A DNA stretch of 64,000 nucleotides from Costus lasius (taxonomy: Eukaryota > Streptophyta > Magnoliopsida > Zingiberales > Costaceae), in assembly GCA_027563935.2 (NCBI GenBank), contig CM050451.1, forward strand, positions 33,433,565 through 33,497,564, written 5' to 3'. A program made the translations under genes and the position numbers. This document shows, one piece after another, positions 1-10,706 of the stretch. The notes under the pieces were generated by a model. That model was given only the letters and a program-made list of their open reading frames with translations. It was not told the DNA's origin and did no database searches. The first letter of the stretch is position 1. Each line of letters opens with the position of its first letter.

Positions 1-1
1 T

Positions 2-58
2 TGGCAGAGGCGCAGCAGCTTGAGGCTTGACCAGGTGGGAGGTCTAGGGTTCGACCCT
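2..58 (+). other. tRNA/SINE-like module with A-box and B-box matches (leader of A)
   Basis: TGGCAGAGGCG at 2-12 resembles the pol III A box. GGTTCGACCCT at 48-58 resembles the B box and sits in a perfect GGGTTCGACCC T-arm-like stem. The boxes start 46 nt apart, as in tRNA genes and tRNA-derived SINEs. The rest does not fold into an obvious cloverleaf, so this is not called a tRNA gene. It may be a captured SINE head. Confidence 0.45.
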
Positions 59-400
59 ATGACAGGCGCATTTACCTGGTGGGCGCATCCGAGCTGCAGT
101 GGGCGCTTGGGCCCTGGGTTGGGCTAGATGAGAAGCAAAAGACCCATGGAAAGCTCAAGTGAAGACTTAAGTGAAAATTAAGGTCTTACTTAGGGTTAAT
201 GGGCTTTTACCACATAAGTTCATCATGCTTTCTTTTATTGTTTAAATAATTAGAATTGCATGATTTATTTATCTTCTGCTATCACCATAGGGTTTGCATG
301 ATAGTTAAGAAGATAAAAGACCGTTAAAATCCAACGCTATAATATCAAGCACGTAAGCCTTCTGACGCGAAACCTCACTGTTCTGACTATCGTTGGAGCC

Positions 401-631
401 GTGTTGTACCCACTCAGTGGGCACGTCCATCTATCTTCAGACGGTGCGGGATTACACCTGCTTGTTACAGGGAAGGGATTTATCGCTTCTCGTTGCTCAG
501 CATAGCACGTGGTGGTCCAGGGAGTAGGTCGGGTCAGCTTGACCATGTAGGCTACATATGGGGCATATGATAGCACATGGAGGCAGCCATCTGTGGGATC
601 AGAGACTGTGTTGTACCAACTCAGTTGGCAC
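401..631 (+). other. Paired palindromic leader motif (two copies)
   Basis: The two 24-nt copies at 401-424 and 608-631 share GTGTTGTACC, then CACTCAGTG in the first and AACTCAGTT in the second, then GGCAC. Each can form a six-pair stem around a central C. The one position that differs changes on both sides (C:G to A:T), so pairing is kept. The same pair is present in B (4583-4606, 4792-4815), F (46895-46918, 47103-47126) and, on the minus strand, C (16354-16377, 16562-16585). Confidence 0.55.
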
Positions 632-937
632 AGTCTGCTGGATTGCCCAGATGAAGGGGAATCGCACGGGTTGGCGATTGGCAGGAATAGCCTACTAGAA
701 AGTAGTGCTTGTACTCTCTGTGCATCTTATCTCGCCTGAGCGGGACGCGGAGACCAAGTATGAAATCTGGATCCCATCTCACTAAAAGAGTGTTACTCTT
801 TCGGACTGTTTTAATGGATTTTTCAGTTAGACAAAATAGTGAGAAAAGAATCATTCTTAAGTCCTGGATTGATTCTAAACATTGATACTGACCTTGCTGT
901 TCTTGCATTGTTGTAGATTCCTGCAGCAACGAACACC

Positions 938-1628
938 ATGAGCTTCAATGTGCGATCCCTACTGGAAAGGGAGAAGTTTGCTGGGCCAAACTTCTCAGAC
1001 TGGTACGGACACCTTAAGATTGTTCTTAAGGCTGAGAGGAAACTGTATGTCCTCGAGACGGCTATACCGCCTCAACCCGCTGCGAACGCCGCAAGGGCGG
1101 TTCGCGATGCCTATGAAAAGCATGTCAATGATAGCATTGATGTCGCTTGCTTGATGCTAGCGTCTATGACGCCACCGCTGCAGCGTCAGCATGAGGATAT
1201 GTCTGCTATGGAAATCATAGCAAACCTCAAGATGCTATATGCTGCACAAGCGAGGACTGAGCGCTATAATTTGACTAAGCTTTTCTTTCAGAGCAAACTG
1301 ACTGAAGGGAGTCCAGTGGGAGCTCATGTGCTCAAGATGATTGGGCACAAAGAGGCTCTAGAGAAACTGGGGCATACCATCAATCAGGAGCTTGCTGTAG
1401 ACATTATTCTGCAGTCTCTCCCGGCCTCTTTTGATCCGTTCATTATTAATTTTAATATGAACAAGATCGACTGCACACCGGCAGAGTTGCTGAATATGCT
1501 CTTGACTACAGAGGAAACTCTAAAGGGAAAGCCTTCAACCTCTATCTTGATGTTTCCTTCTAGGAACAAGAAGAAGGGGAAGAAGGGCAAAGCCCCTGTC
1601 AAGAATTACAACAAGGCTCTGAAACAAA
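938..1628 (+). pseudogene. gag: Gag N-terminal part of copia A, split by insertion of B
   Basis: Gag forms the cytoplasmic virus-like particle that packages element RNA. The frame starts at ATG 938 (MSFNVRSLLEREKF), the same start as in B and C, and shows the capsid-like alpha-helical region typical of plant copia Gag. It runs open to the TSD ACAAA (1624-1628), where B's LTR begins. Apparent coding to 1660 is readthrough into that LTR. The frame resumes at 10707 with the zinc knuckle, so the full Gag was intact until B landed. Confidence 0.92.
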
Positions 1629-3303
1629 TGTTGGGGTATGCCCTTAAGCCTAATGTTTGAGGCCTTGGGAATGTATCAGTATCATGTAATAAACTGTTAT
1701 GTTTATGTAGGCATGGTTGTTATTCAGTTAGCTACATTGTCTGCTGCAATATATGTTCTTCTGAATAATGTCTCAAAGCTGTTCAGCTGGGCTGACATGC
1801 TGTTGTGTCCTTAGTCGATATATCTTGGTGAACATGAGACAGCCTTGATATGGTTAAGACTAATATGTGTTCTAATCTTATAGGATGCTTCGAGCATGGA
1901 ATAAGATGTAGACTCATGGGTACATTGGATGTACTGGACAGACCCTACTAGGATGTTCAATTGTTTGTCGCAATGTGAATAATCTTTGAATATGACAAGT
2001 GGCACATTTCCTCTGACTTGAGATCACTTGTGTTTTCTAAATGATGATTGTCATTGTTTTGAGGTAGTTCAATATCATTTGAAACACAATGGTTATAGGC
2101 TATCTTGGATGGTGAGCTTGAGTCATGTTAGGGCACTAGTGATAGACATAGGATTGCCGTCTCCTTGTTTAAGGAGTGTGATGTTCTAAAGGGCCCCCTG
2201 GATGAGATGATTGAGAAAAGAGTATGGCCATACCCAGGTGACAGTGTTCATCTGATCTAATCATGCTCATCATATTGGAGCTACAAGCTTGACACGCTTG
2301 TCCAATAAGAATATCAAGTGGCAAAGGAATTATGCATGCCTTGTGAATTGATTCACACTTGTGCTGTGTTTTGGGTGTAGTCTTGGAAGACTTTTTTCTT
2401 TATATCGGGAGACAGTGATGTGTTGCTAGATACCCCTCACTGATCGTGATAACGTGAGTTATCGTTACCGACATTTAAAGGAAACCCTTAGGGTCGCACA
2501 ATTTGATGATATGGCTTACTTAAGTGAGATCGTGTGGACTGAATTGTTTGGGTTCAGTTTAAAGGGATTTAATCTCTGATTGTGAGTGAGATCTGGTCTG
2601 ATCATGTTTGATTGATTAGGGCTTGAGATCGGTAAGCTTCGATTGAGAGATTGGATGCTAGATCGATCAGATCAGAAGCATCAAGAGATTAACGGTCAGA
2701 TCTGGAGCCTTAGGGTTTATTTGAGATCTAGACTAGATCATTGGCTTGATTGGTTCTTAAACCGAACCAATGTGAACCGGCTCATGAAATGAGCGCATGG
2801 TTCATGGGGAGAGGAGTTGGCGACATGTTCACTTGGCGTGAACGTTGGAGTGAAGTGTGGTGGCTATTTTTATTAACCACGATCTCCACTTGGAGATGTT
2901 GTTCACGACCGAATAGAGTGCTCTCTATTCTCGCCTCTCGCCCATATTCTCTCTCGACGTTCTCGTGTGTGGCGACGTCTTGAAGGTAGAGGAGGATTCG
3001 GCCAAGAGAAGGACATCTCTTCCATCCCTTTCACTCGATCAAGGACTCCAAGGAACCTTGCTAGCACAAGGAGCACCAAGGGATAAGCGCATCTTCATCT
3101 TGTGTGCGAGACTTTGGAGAAGAGGCGATTGCATCTTTACTTCCAAGGCGCCATCTTGAAATGGCATCGGTATGAATTTATTTTCATGCATATAAAGTTG
3201 ATTATTTTACATGTATGAGATCCTATGAAACCCTAGTATCCGTTGCATATCTTACTTGCGCCACCATAGGGTTTTCGCCCCCCTTTGGTTAGGGGAACCT
3301 TCA
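1629..3303 (+). repeat. 5' LTR of B
   Basis: It is 1675 bp with TG...CA termini and is followed by one A and then the PBS. It should provide the promoter (TATA-like TTTATATC near 2399-2406) and the R/U5 signals. It has no sense coding. A 64-codon antisense frame (1811-2005) recurs in sister LTRs and is treated as chance. Confidence 0.97.
2399..2463 (+). promoter_or_regulatory. TATA-like box and downstream GNRA-type hairpin in B 5' LTR
   Basis: The TATA-like TTTATATC lies at 2399-2406. GATAACGTGAGTTATC at 2448-2463 gives six base pairs closing the tetraloop GTGA. Transcription starting about 30 nt below the TATA box would place this hairpin near the 5' end of the element RNA. Equivalent sites are 9846-9861, 23369-23384, 44758-44773 (+) and 18735-18750, 41920-41935, 43571-43586, 60819-60834 (-). 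The start site itself is inferred. Confidence 0.5.
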
Positions 3304-3305
3304 AT

Positions 3306-3316
3306 TGGTATCAGAG
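3306..3316 (+). other. Primer-binding site of B (initiator Met-tRNA type)
   Basis: TGGTATCAGAG lies two bases after the LTR end and is complementary to the 3' end of plant initiator methionine tRNA. This is the usual minus-strand primer for plant copia elements. Confidence 0.9.
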
Positions 3317-4182
3317 GGAGGTTTATGCATGTTTTATGATTGCTTTAGCCATTTTTGTGATCCTTGTTTGCTTAGATCTATACATGCGAAATTCATCTTT
3401 AGTTGAAGCATTATATGCGAAAATTAAATATGTATAGTTGGCGCATGTTTTTGTGGCGCTTAGTTTGTTTTTGTTAAAAACATTTCACTTGCGCGATCTC
3501 ACTTAGATCTAAGCGCCTGCTGTAAACCCTTAAACGGGTTAGTAGGGTTGAAATCACCCCCTAGGTCAGATCCAATCAGTCTGATCAGACTATCTGACAG
3601 CCTTGATGGGTCGACTAGATAGCACCTTGGCGCAAGCTTAAGGTGGCTATAGGTCGACTGCAGACAGGCGTGTAGCGATGTCTGATTGAGACGACCCATG
3701 AACGCACCTGAGTTAGGCCCGAGGTCACACCCGCTTGCCAGACCTCAGCGTGGTCGTTCAGCCCTTGGCGCATGCATGGTTGGCCTTTTGGTCGACTCAA
3801 GTCAGTTAGGACTTGGTGCATGCAAGGGCAGTGGATCTGACTAGGTTGGATGAGTGGATCCCTATTAATGGACCGTTGTAAGGTTGTAGGGCATATAAGA
3901 AAATTAAAATTGAAGCCTATGGGGTTTTTCAAAAATTTTAATTTTTATGGATCACATGTTTTTTGAATGATGCCATATGTTTGTCTATTTACTCTTATGT
4001 GGGCTGCCCATATTAATTGTGTGCTGTGCTGGGGCCTGCGAGCCTGGAATTATGGTTGTAAATTAATTATTGTGATCTGCGTATCACATTGTTTTAATTT
4101 ATAAAATGTTATTGACCTGCGTGTCAATCTTGTCTAGATAGTTAAATTTGTAATTTAATTAGACAAGAGCACAAAGCACACT

Positions 4183-4239
4183 TGGCAGAGGCGCTTGCAG
4201 CAGTGGCTGGACTAGGTGGGAGGTCTAGGGTTCGACCCT
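4183..4239 (+). other. tRNA/SINE-like module in leader of B
   Basis: An A-box-like TGGCAGAGGCG (4183-4193) and a B-box-like GGTTCGACCCT (4229-4239) start 46 nt apart, as in A. In F the B-box match is better (GGTTCGACTCT, 46545-46555, 10 of 11 to GGTTCGANTCC), with the A box at 46499-46509 and the same spacing. Confidence 0.45.
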
Positions 4240-4941
4240 ATGACCTGGCGCAAATTCCTGGTGGGCGCACCAGAGCTGCAGATGGCGCTTGGGCCCAGGT
4301 TTGGGCCAGATGAGCAGCAAAAGGCCCTATGAAGAAAAGCAAGTCAAGACTTAAGTTAAATTAAGGTCTTACTAGGGCTATGGGCTTTTACCACATAAGA
4401 TTCATGCTTTCTTTTATTATTGTTTAAATATTAGAACTGCATGATTAGTTTATCTTCTGCTATCACCATAGGAATTGAATGATAGTGAAGAAGATAAAAA
4501 GACCGTTAAAATCCAACGCTAAAATATCAAGCTCGTAAGCCTTCTGACGCGAAACCTCACTGTTCTGATTATCGTTGGAGCCGTGTTGTACCCACTCAGT
4601 GGGCACGTCCATCTATCTTCAGACGGTGTGGGATTACACCTGTGTGTTACAGAGTAGGGATTTATCCCTTCTCGTTGCTCAGCATAGCACATGGTGGTCC
4701 AGGGAGTAGGTCGGGTCAGCTTGACCATGTAGGCTACATATGTGGCGCATATGGTAGCACATGGAGGCAGCCATCTGTGGGATCAGAGACTGTGTTGTAC
4801 CAACTCAGTTGGCACAGTCTGCTGGATTGCCCAGATGAAGGGGAATCGCACGGGTTGGCGATCGGCAGGGACTGCCTACTGGAGATTAGTGCTTGTACTC
4901 TCTGTGCATCTTATCTCGCCTGAGCGGGACGCGGAGACCAA

Positions 4942-5100
4942 GTATGAAATCCGGATCCCATCTCACTAAAAGAGTGTCTACTCTTTCGGACTGTTTAATG
5001 GATTTTTCAGTCAGATAAAATAGTGAGAAAAAGAATCTTTCTTAAGTCCTGATTGATTCTTAACATTGATACTGACCTTGCTGTTCTTGCATTGTTGTAG
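4942..5100 (+). other. Candidate leader intron of B (prediction)
   Basis: GTATGA at 4942 could be the donor. TACTGAC (5070-5076) matches a branch-point consensus 25 nt before the acceptor, and a T-rich run leads to TTGTAG at 5100, 21 nt upstream of the gag ATG. A (758-916, 159 nt) and F (47252-47409, 158 nt) have the same layout. No transcript evidence is available here, and the donor is the weakest part of the call. Confidence 0.35.
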
Positions 5101-5121
5101 ATACCTGCAGCAACGAACACC

Positions 5122-8100
5122 ATGAACTTCAATGTGCGATCCCTACTGGAAAGGGAGAAGTTTGCTGGGCCGAACTTCTCCGACTGGTTCGGACACCTTA
5201 AGATCGTTCTTAAGGCAGAGAGGAAACTGTATGTCCTCGAGACGGCAATACCGCCTCAACCCGCTCCGAACGCCGCAAGGGCGGTTCGGGAAGCCTATGA
5301 AAAGCACGTCAATGATAGCATTGATGTCGCTTGCCTGATGCTAGCGTCTATGACGCCACCGCTGCAGCGTCAGCATGAGGATATGTCGGCTATAGAGATG
5401 ATAGCGAACCTCAAGATGCTGTATGCTGCACAGGCGAGGACAGAGCGCTATAATCTGACAAAGCTTTTCTTTCAGAGCAAACTGGCTGAAGGGAGCCCAG
5501 TGGGAGCTCACGTGCTCAAGATGATTGGGCACAAGGAGGCTCTAGAGAAACTGGGGCATACCATCAACTAGGAGCTTGCTGTGGATATTATTCTACAGTC
5601 TCTCCCGCCTTCATTCGACGCGTTCATTATTAACTTTAATATGAACAAAATCGATTGTACTCCGGCAGAGCTGCTGAATATGCTCCTCACTACTGAGGAG
5701 ACTCTGAAGGGAAAGCCTTCGACCTCTGTCTTAATGGTTCCTTCTAGGAACAACAAGAAGAAGGGGAAGAAGGGCAAGACCCCTGTCAAGAGCTACAGCA
5801 AGGCTCTGAAGCTGAAGGTTAAGCGGTCCAAGGAATACAGGTGTTTCCACTGTGGCCAGTTGGGTCACTGGAAAAAGGACTGTAAAGCGCTCCAAGGAGA
5901 TAAGAGGGGAAGCATCGCTTCTGGCTCAGGTATATTCGTGACTGAGGTCATGTTTTCTTCTTCTATATCATGGGTGTTGGACACTGCATGTGGAGTTCAC
6001 ATTTGTTCAAATGTACAGGAACTCAAGAGAAGAAGGCAGGTGGGACAGCATGAAGTGGACCTACGCGTTGGAAACGGGGCACGGGTTGCTGCTGTTGCTG
6101 TAGGAGACTATTTCATTTCTTTACCATCTGGACTTGTATTGGAACTAAACAGTTGTTATTTTGTTCCCAGTATTACTAAAAATATTATCTCCATTCCTGC
6201 TCTTGTCAGGAAGGGTTTTTCCTTTGAATGCAATATTTCAAAGTGTGTTTTATCTTATGATAATATTGTTTATGCAACTGGTTCAATTAGCAATGGGTTA
6301 TACATGTTGGACATGGAATGTTCTATACAGAAAATTGATATTAAGAAAGCCAAGAATACTGATGACAGCACCTTGCTATGGCATAGTCGTTTAGGCCATA
6401 TTAACGAGAAACGCATTAAGCGGTTGCATGATCATGGACTGCTGGGATCATTCTCCTACAAGGAGATTGATACATGCAAAGCATGTTTAATGGGTAAAAT
6501 GACGAAGTCACCTTTTCCTAACAAAGGACAAAGGGCTTCAGGTTTACTTGACCTTATACACACTGATGTGTGTGGGCCATTTAGTAAACATGCCAGAGGT
6601 GGCTATCAGTACTTCATTACCTTTACTGATGATTTCAGTAGATATGGGTATGTCTTTTTAATGAGACATAAAAGTGAATCTTTTGACAAGTTCAAAGAGT
6701 TCAAGAATGAAGTACAAAATCAGCTAGGCCGAAATATCAAGGCACTTCGTTCTGATCGAGGTGGTGAATACCTAAGTCATGCGTTTACTGACTATTTGAA
6801 GGAGTGTGGGATTATCTCACAGCTCACTCCGCCAGGAACACCGCAATGGAATGGTGTGTCCGAAAGGAGAAATAGAACGTTACTTGATATGGTTCGTTCT
6901 ATGATGAGTCAGGCTGCTCTACCCAACTCCTTTTGGGGTTTTACACTGGAAACAGCTTCAAAGGTACTAAACCGAGTGCCATCCAAGGCAGTTTCTAAGA
7001 CGCCATATGAGTTATGGTATGGAAAACAGCCAAGCTTGACATTTATCAGGATCTGGGGCTGCGAGGCTTACGTTAAAAAGCTCGCCTCTGGGAAACTAGA
7101 GAGTAGATCTGACAAATGTATCTTTGTCGGTTACCCTAAGGAAACTAAGGGTTATTATTTCTACGATCCCAAAGAGAACAAGGTTTTTGTTGCTCGGACG
7201 GCCATATTTCTTGAGAAGGAGTTTCTTCTGCAAGAGGCCAGTGGGAGAGAAATAAAACTGGATGAGAATCCAGAGGAAGGACAAAGTGCTCAAGCAGAAT
7301 TGGATGAGCATGAGCCAGTAGATCAGGTAATTCAACAACCTGAGGCTCAGATATCACGGGAACCGCGAAGATCGGGAAGGATCCGTCGACAGCCTGAGCG
7401 CTATGACGGAGTCTACATCATTGATAATGATGAACCCCTCACTTATGCGGATGCGGTCAGTGGACCGGAGTCAGCGAGATGGCTTGAAGCTATGCGCGCC
7501 GAGATGGACTCCATGTCAGATAACCAAGTTTGGGATTTGGTTGATCCGCCTCCGGGAGTTATCCCTATTGGCTGTAAATGGATCTTCAAGAAGAAGATTG
7601 ACATGGATGGTAACGTGGTTACCTATAAAGGCAGGCTAGTTGCGAAAGGTTTCAAACAAATCTACGGGATAGATTATGATGAAACTTTCTCACCTGTAGC
7701 TATGTTTAAGTCTATTCGGATTCTTTTCGCGATAGCTGCATATTATGATTATGAGATCTGGCAGATGGATGTGAAAACAGCTTTCCTTAATGGAAATCTG
7801 GATGAGGATGTGTATATGACACAACCAGAAGGTTTCACTAATCCATCAGATCGTCATAAGATATGCAAGTTAAAGAAGTCCATTTATGGACTTAAGCAAG
7901 CATCAAGAAGCTGGAATATTCGTTTTGATGAATCAGTCACGGAATTCGGTTTCATCAAGAACGAGGATGACCCGTGTGTATATAAGAGGTTTAGTGGGAG
8001 CATAATTACTTTCCTAGTCCTCTACGTCGATGATATCTTGATCATTGGAAATGACATTCCTGAAATGCATGCTGTGAAGGCATGGTTAAGGAAATGTTTC

Positions 8101-9006
8101 CAGATGAAAGATTTAGGAGAAGCAGCCTATGTATTAGGTGTGAAGATCTACAGGGATAGATCTAAGAGGCTTCTCGGGCTGTGCCAGAGTACTTACATCG
8201 ATAAAGTCCTGGAAAGATTTCATTTAGAGAATTCTAAACGAGGATATCTTCCAGTCAGACATGGTCTGAGTCTTTCGAAGAGTCAGTGTCCACAAACACA
8301 GACTGAGAAAGATGAAATGGACAATACGCCTTATGCTTCGGCTATTGGATCCATTATGTATGCGATGTTGTGTACTCGCCCAGACGTCGCTTACGGGTTA
8401 AGCGTGACCAGTCGGTTCCAAAGTAATCCAGGTATCGCGCACTGGATTGCAGTCAAGAACATTTTAAAATATCTGCGGAGGACCAAAGATATGTTCTTGA
8501 TATATGGTGGTCAGGAAGAACTCAGTATTGAAGGATATACTGACGCTTCGTTCCAGTCTGACAAGGATGATTTCCGATCGCAATCAGGCTATGTTTTTAG
8601 CTTGAATGAAGGAGCAGTGGTGTGGAAGAGTTTCAAACAGTCAACTGTTGCTGATTCCACAACAGAAGCCGAGTATGTTGCAGCCTCAGAAGCATCCAAG
8701 GAGGCAGTGTGGATTCGTAAGTTCGTGAGAGAACTTGGTGTCGTTCCTTCGAGTGCAGATCCTTTGGTTATCTTCTGTGATAACACTGGAGCAATCGCAC
8801 AAGCAAAGGAACCACAGTCGCACCAGAAGTCCAAGCACATACAGAGACGGTTTCATTTGATCAGGGAGATCATAGATCGTGGCGAGATCAAAATCTGCAA
8901 GGTTCATACAGATGACAATCTGGCAGACCCGCTTACCAAGCCTCTGGCGCAGCAGAAGCATGAGAAGCACTGTAATAATATGGGTTTGAGATTTCTCAAC
9001 CATTAG
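5122..9006 (+). pseudogene. gag-pol: Gag-Pol polyprotein of copia B, one in-frame stop
   Basis: The single frame has about 1294 codons. Gag covers roughly residues 1-235, with the CCHC knuckle starting at 241 (CFHCGQLGHW). Protease has VLDTACG with Asp 287. The pre-integrase zinc region begins with His at 421 (WHSRLGH). Integrase has Asp 482, Asp 545 and Glu 581, an exact DD35E. RT has YVDD at 968-971, and RNase H has GYTDAS with Asp 1141 and a DNLADPLTK tail. The domain order PR-IN-RT-RH defines Ty1/copia. The only break is TAG at 5569-5571, where A, C and F have CAG. Protease has DTA in place of the usual DT/SG, in all copies seen. Confidence 0.96.
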
Positions 9007-9009
9007 ATT

Positions 9010-9026
9010 AAGTGCAAGTGGGAGAT
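9010..9026 (+). other. Polypurine tract of B
   Basis: A purine-rich run (AAGTGCAAGTGGGAGAT) directly abuts the 3' LTR and should prime plus-strand DNA. The same tract precedes the 3' LTR in A, F, G and H. Confidence 0.8.
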
Positions 9027-10701
9027 TGTTGGGGTATGCCCTTAAGCCTAATGTTTGAGGCCTTGGGAATGTATCAGTATCATGTAATAAACTGTTATGT
9101 TTATGTAGGCATGGTTGTTATTCAGTTAGCTACATTGTCTGCTGCAATATATGTTCTTCTGAATAATGTCTCAAAGCTGTTCAGCTGGGCTGACATGCTG
9201 TTGTGTCCTTAGTCGATATATCTTGGTGAACATGAGACAGCCTTGATATGGTTAAGACTAATATGTGTTCTAATCTTATAGGATGCTTCGAGCATGGAAT
9301 AAGATGTAGACTCATGGGTACATTGGATGTACTGGACAGACCCTACTAGGATGTTCAATTGTTTGTCGCAATGTGAATAATCTTTGAATATGACAAGTGG
9401 CACATTTCCTCTGACTTGAGATCACTTGTGTTTTCTAAATGATGATTGTCATTGTTTTGAGGTAGTTCAATATCATTTGAAACACAATGGTTATAGGCTA
9501 TCTTGGATGGTGAGCTTGAGTCATGTTAGGGCACTAGTGATAGACATAGGATTGCCGTCTCCTTGTTTAAGGAGTGTGATGTTCTAAAGGGCCCCCTGGA
9601 TGAGATGATTGAGAAAAGAGTATGGCCATACCCAGGTGACAGTGTTCATCTGATCTAATCATGCTCATCATATTGGAGCTACAAGCTTGACACGCTTGTC
9701 CAATAAGAATATCAAGTGGCAAAGGAATTATGCATGCCTTGTGAATTGATTCACACTTGTGCTGTGTTTTGGGTGTAGTCTTGGAAGACTTTTTTCTTTA
9801 TATCGGGAGACAGTGATGTGTTGCTAGATACCCCTCACTGATCGTGATAACGTGAGTTATCGTTACCGACATTTAAAGGAAACCCTTAGGGTCGCACAAT
9901 TTGATGATATGGCTTACTTAAGTCAGATCGTGTGGACTGAATTGTTTGGGTTCAGTTTAAAGGGATTTAATCTCTGATTGTGAGTGAGATCTGGTCTGAT
10001 CATGTTTGATTGATTAGGGCTTGAGATCGGTAAGCTTCGATTGAGAGATTGGATGCTAGATCGATCAGATCAGAAGCATCAAGAGATTAACGGTCAGATC
10101 TGGAGCCTTAGGGTTTATTTGAGATCTAGACTAGATCATTGACTTGATTGGTTCTTAAACCGAACCAATGTGAACCGGCTCATGAAATGAGCGCATGGTT
10201 CATGGGGAGAGGAGTTGGCGACATGTTCACTTGGCGTGAACGTTGGAGTGAAGTGTGGTGGCTATTTTTATTAACCACGATCTCCACTTGGAGATGTTGT
10301 TCACGACCGAATAGAGTGCTCTCTATTCTCGCCTCTCGCCCATATTCTCTCTCGACGTTCTCGTGTGTGGCGACGTCTTGAAGGTAGAGGAGGATTCGGC
10401 CAAGAGAAGGACATCTCTTCCATCCCTTTCACTCGATCAAGGACTCCAAGGAACCTTGCTAGCACAAGGAGCACCAAGGGATAAGCGCATCTTCATCTTG
10501 TGTGCGAGACTTTGGAGAAGAGGCGATTGCATCTTTACTTCCAAGGCGCCATCTTGAAATGGCATCGGTATGAATTTATTTTCATGCATATAAAGTTGAT
10601 TATTTTACATGTATGAGATCCTATGAAACCCTAGTATCCGCTGCATATCTTACTTGCGCCACCATAGGGTTTTCGCCCCCCTTTGGTTAGGGGAACCTTC
10701 A
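9027..10701 (+). repeat. 3' LTR of B
   Basis: It is 1675 bp, the same length as the 5' LTR and almost identical to it. It ends CCTTCA before TSD ACAAA (10702-10706). The TATA and hairpin are at the equivalent place (hairpin 9846-9861). Confidence 0.97.
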
Positions 10702-10706
10702 ACAAA

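Larger units (their letters stand above)
1..937 (+). other. Untranslated leader of copia element A (3' part)
   Basis: This matches about 4182-5121 of element B and ends at the gag ATG. No conserved protein is encoded. It holds a tRNA-like module (2-58), two copies of a palindromic motif (401-424 and 608-631), and a predicted 3' splice site (TTGTAG ending at 916) preceded by TACTGAC and a T-rich run. The region is well conserved among A, B, C and F, which suggests a role in translation or packaging. That role is inference. Confidence 0.8.
3304..5121 (+). other. Long untranslated leader of B
   Basis: The leader is 1.8 kb between the LTR and the gag ATG, with no conserved protein. It contains the PBS, three GGTCGACT words (near 3607, 3651 and 3790), an AT-rich stretch near 3895-3950, the tRNA-like module (4183-4239), the paired palindromes (4583-4606, 4792-4815) and a candidate 159-nt intron ending at 5100. 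The same order occurs in C and F, so it is a constant part of the family. Confidence 0.85.
1629..10701 (+). mobile_element. Full-length Ty1/copia retrotransposon B (copia-1 family), nested in A
   Basis: The element is 9073 bp with two 1675-bp LTRs, both TGTTGGGG...CCTTCA, flanked by TSD ACAAA (1624-1628 and 10702-10706). It has a PBS, a 1.8-kb leader, one Gag-Pol frame of about 1294 codons interrupted by a single TAG, and a purine-rich tract before the 3' LTR. I count three differences between the LTRs by eye (near 2540/9920, 2743/10142 and 3240/10640), which implies a recent insertion. The only visible defect is the gag stop. Confidence 0.97.

Noticed and set aside
2..58. A functional tRNA gene
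   Set aside because: A- and B-box matches are imperfect, no acceptor stem or anticodon arm could be drawn, and the segment is part of a repeated leader.
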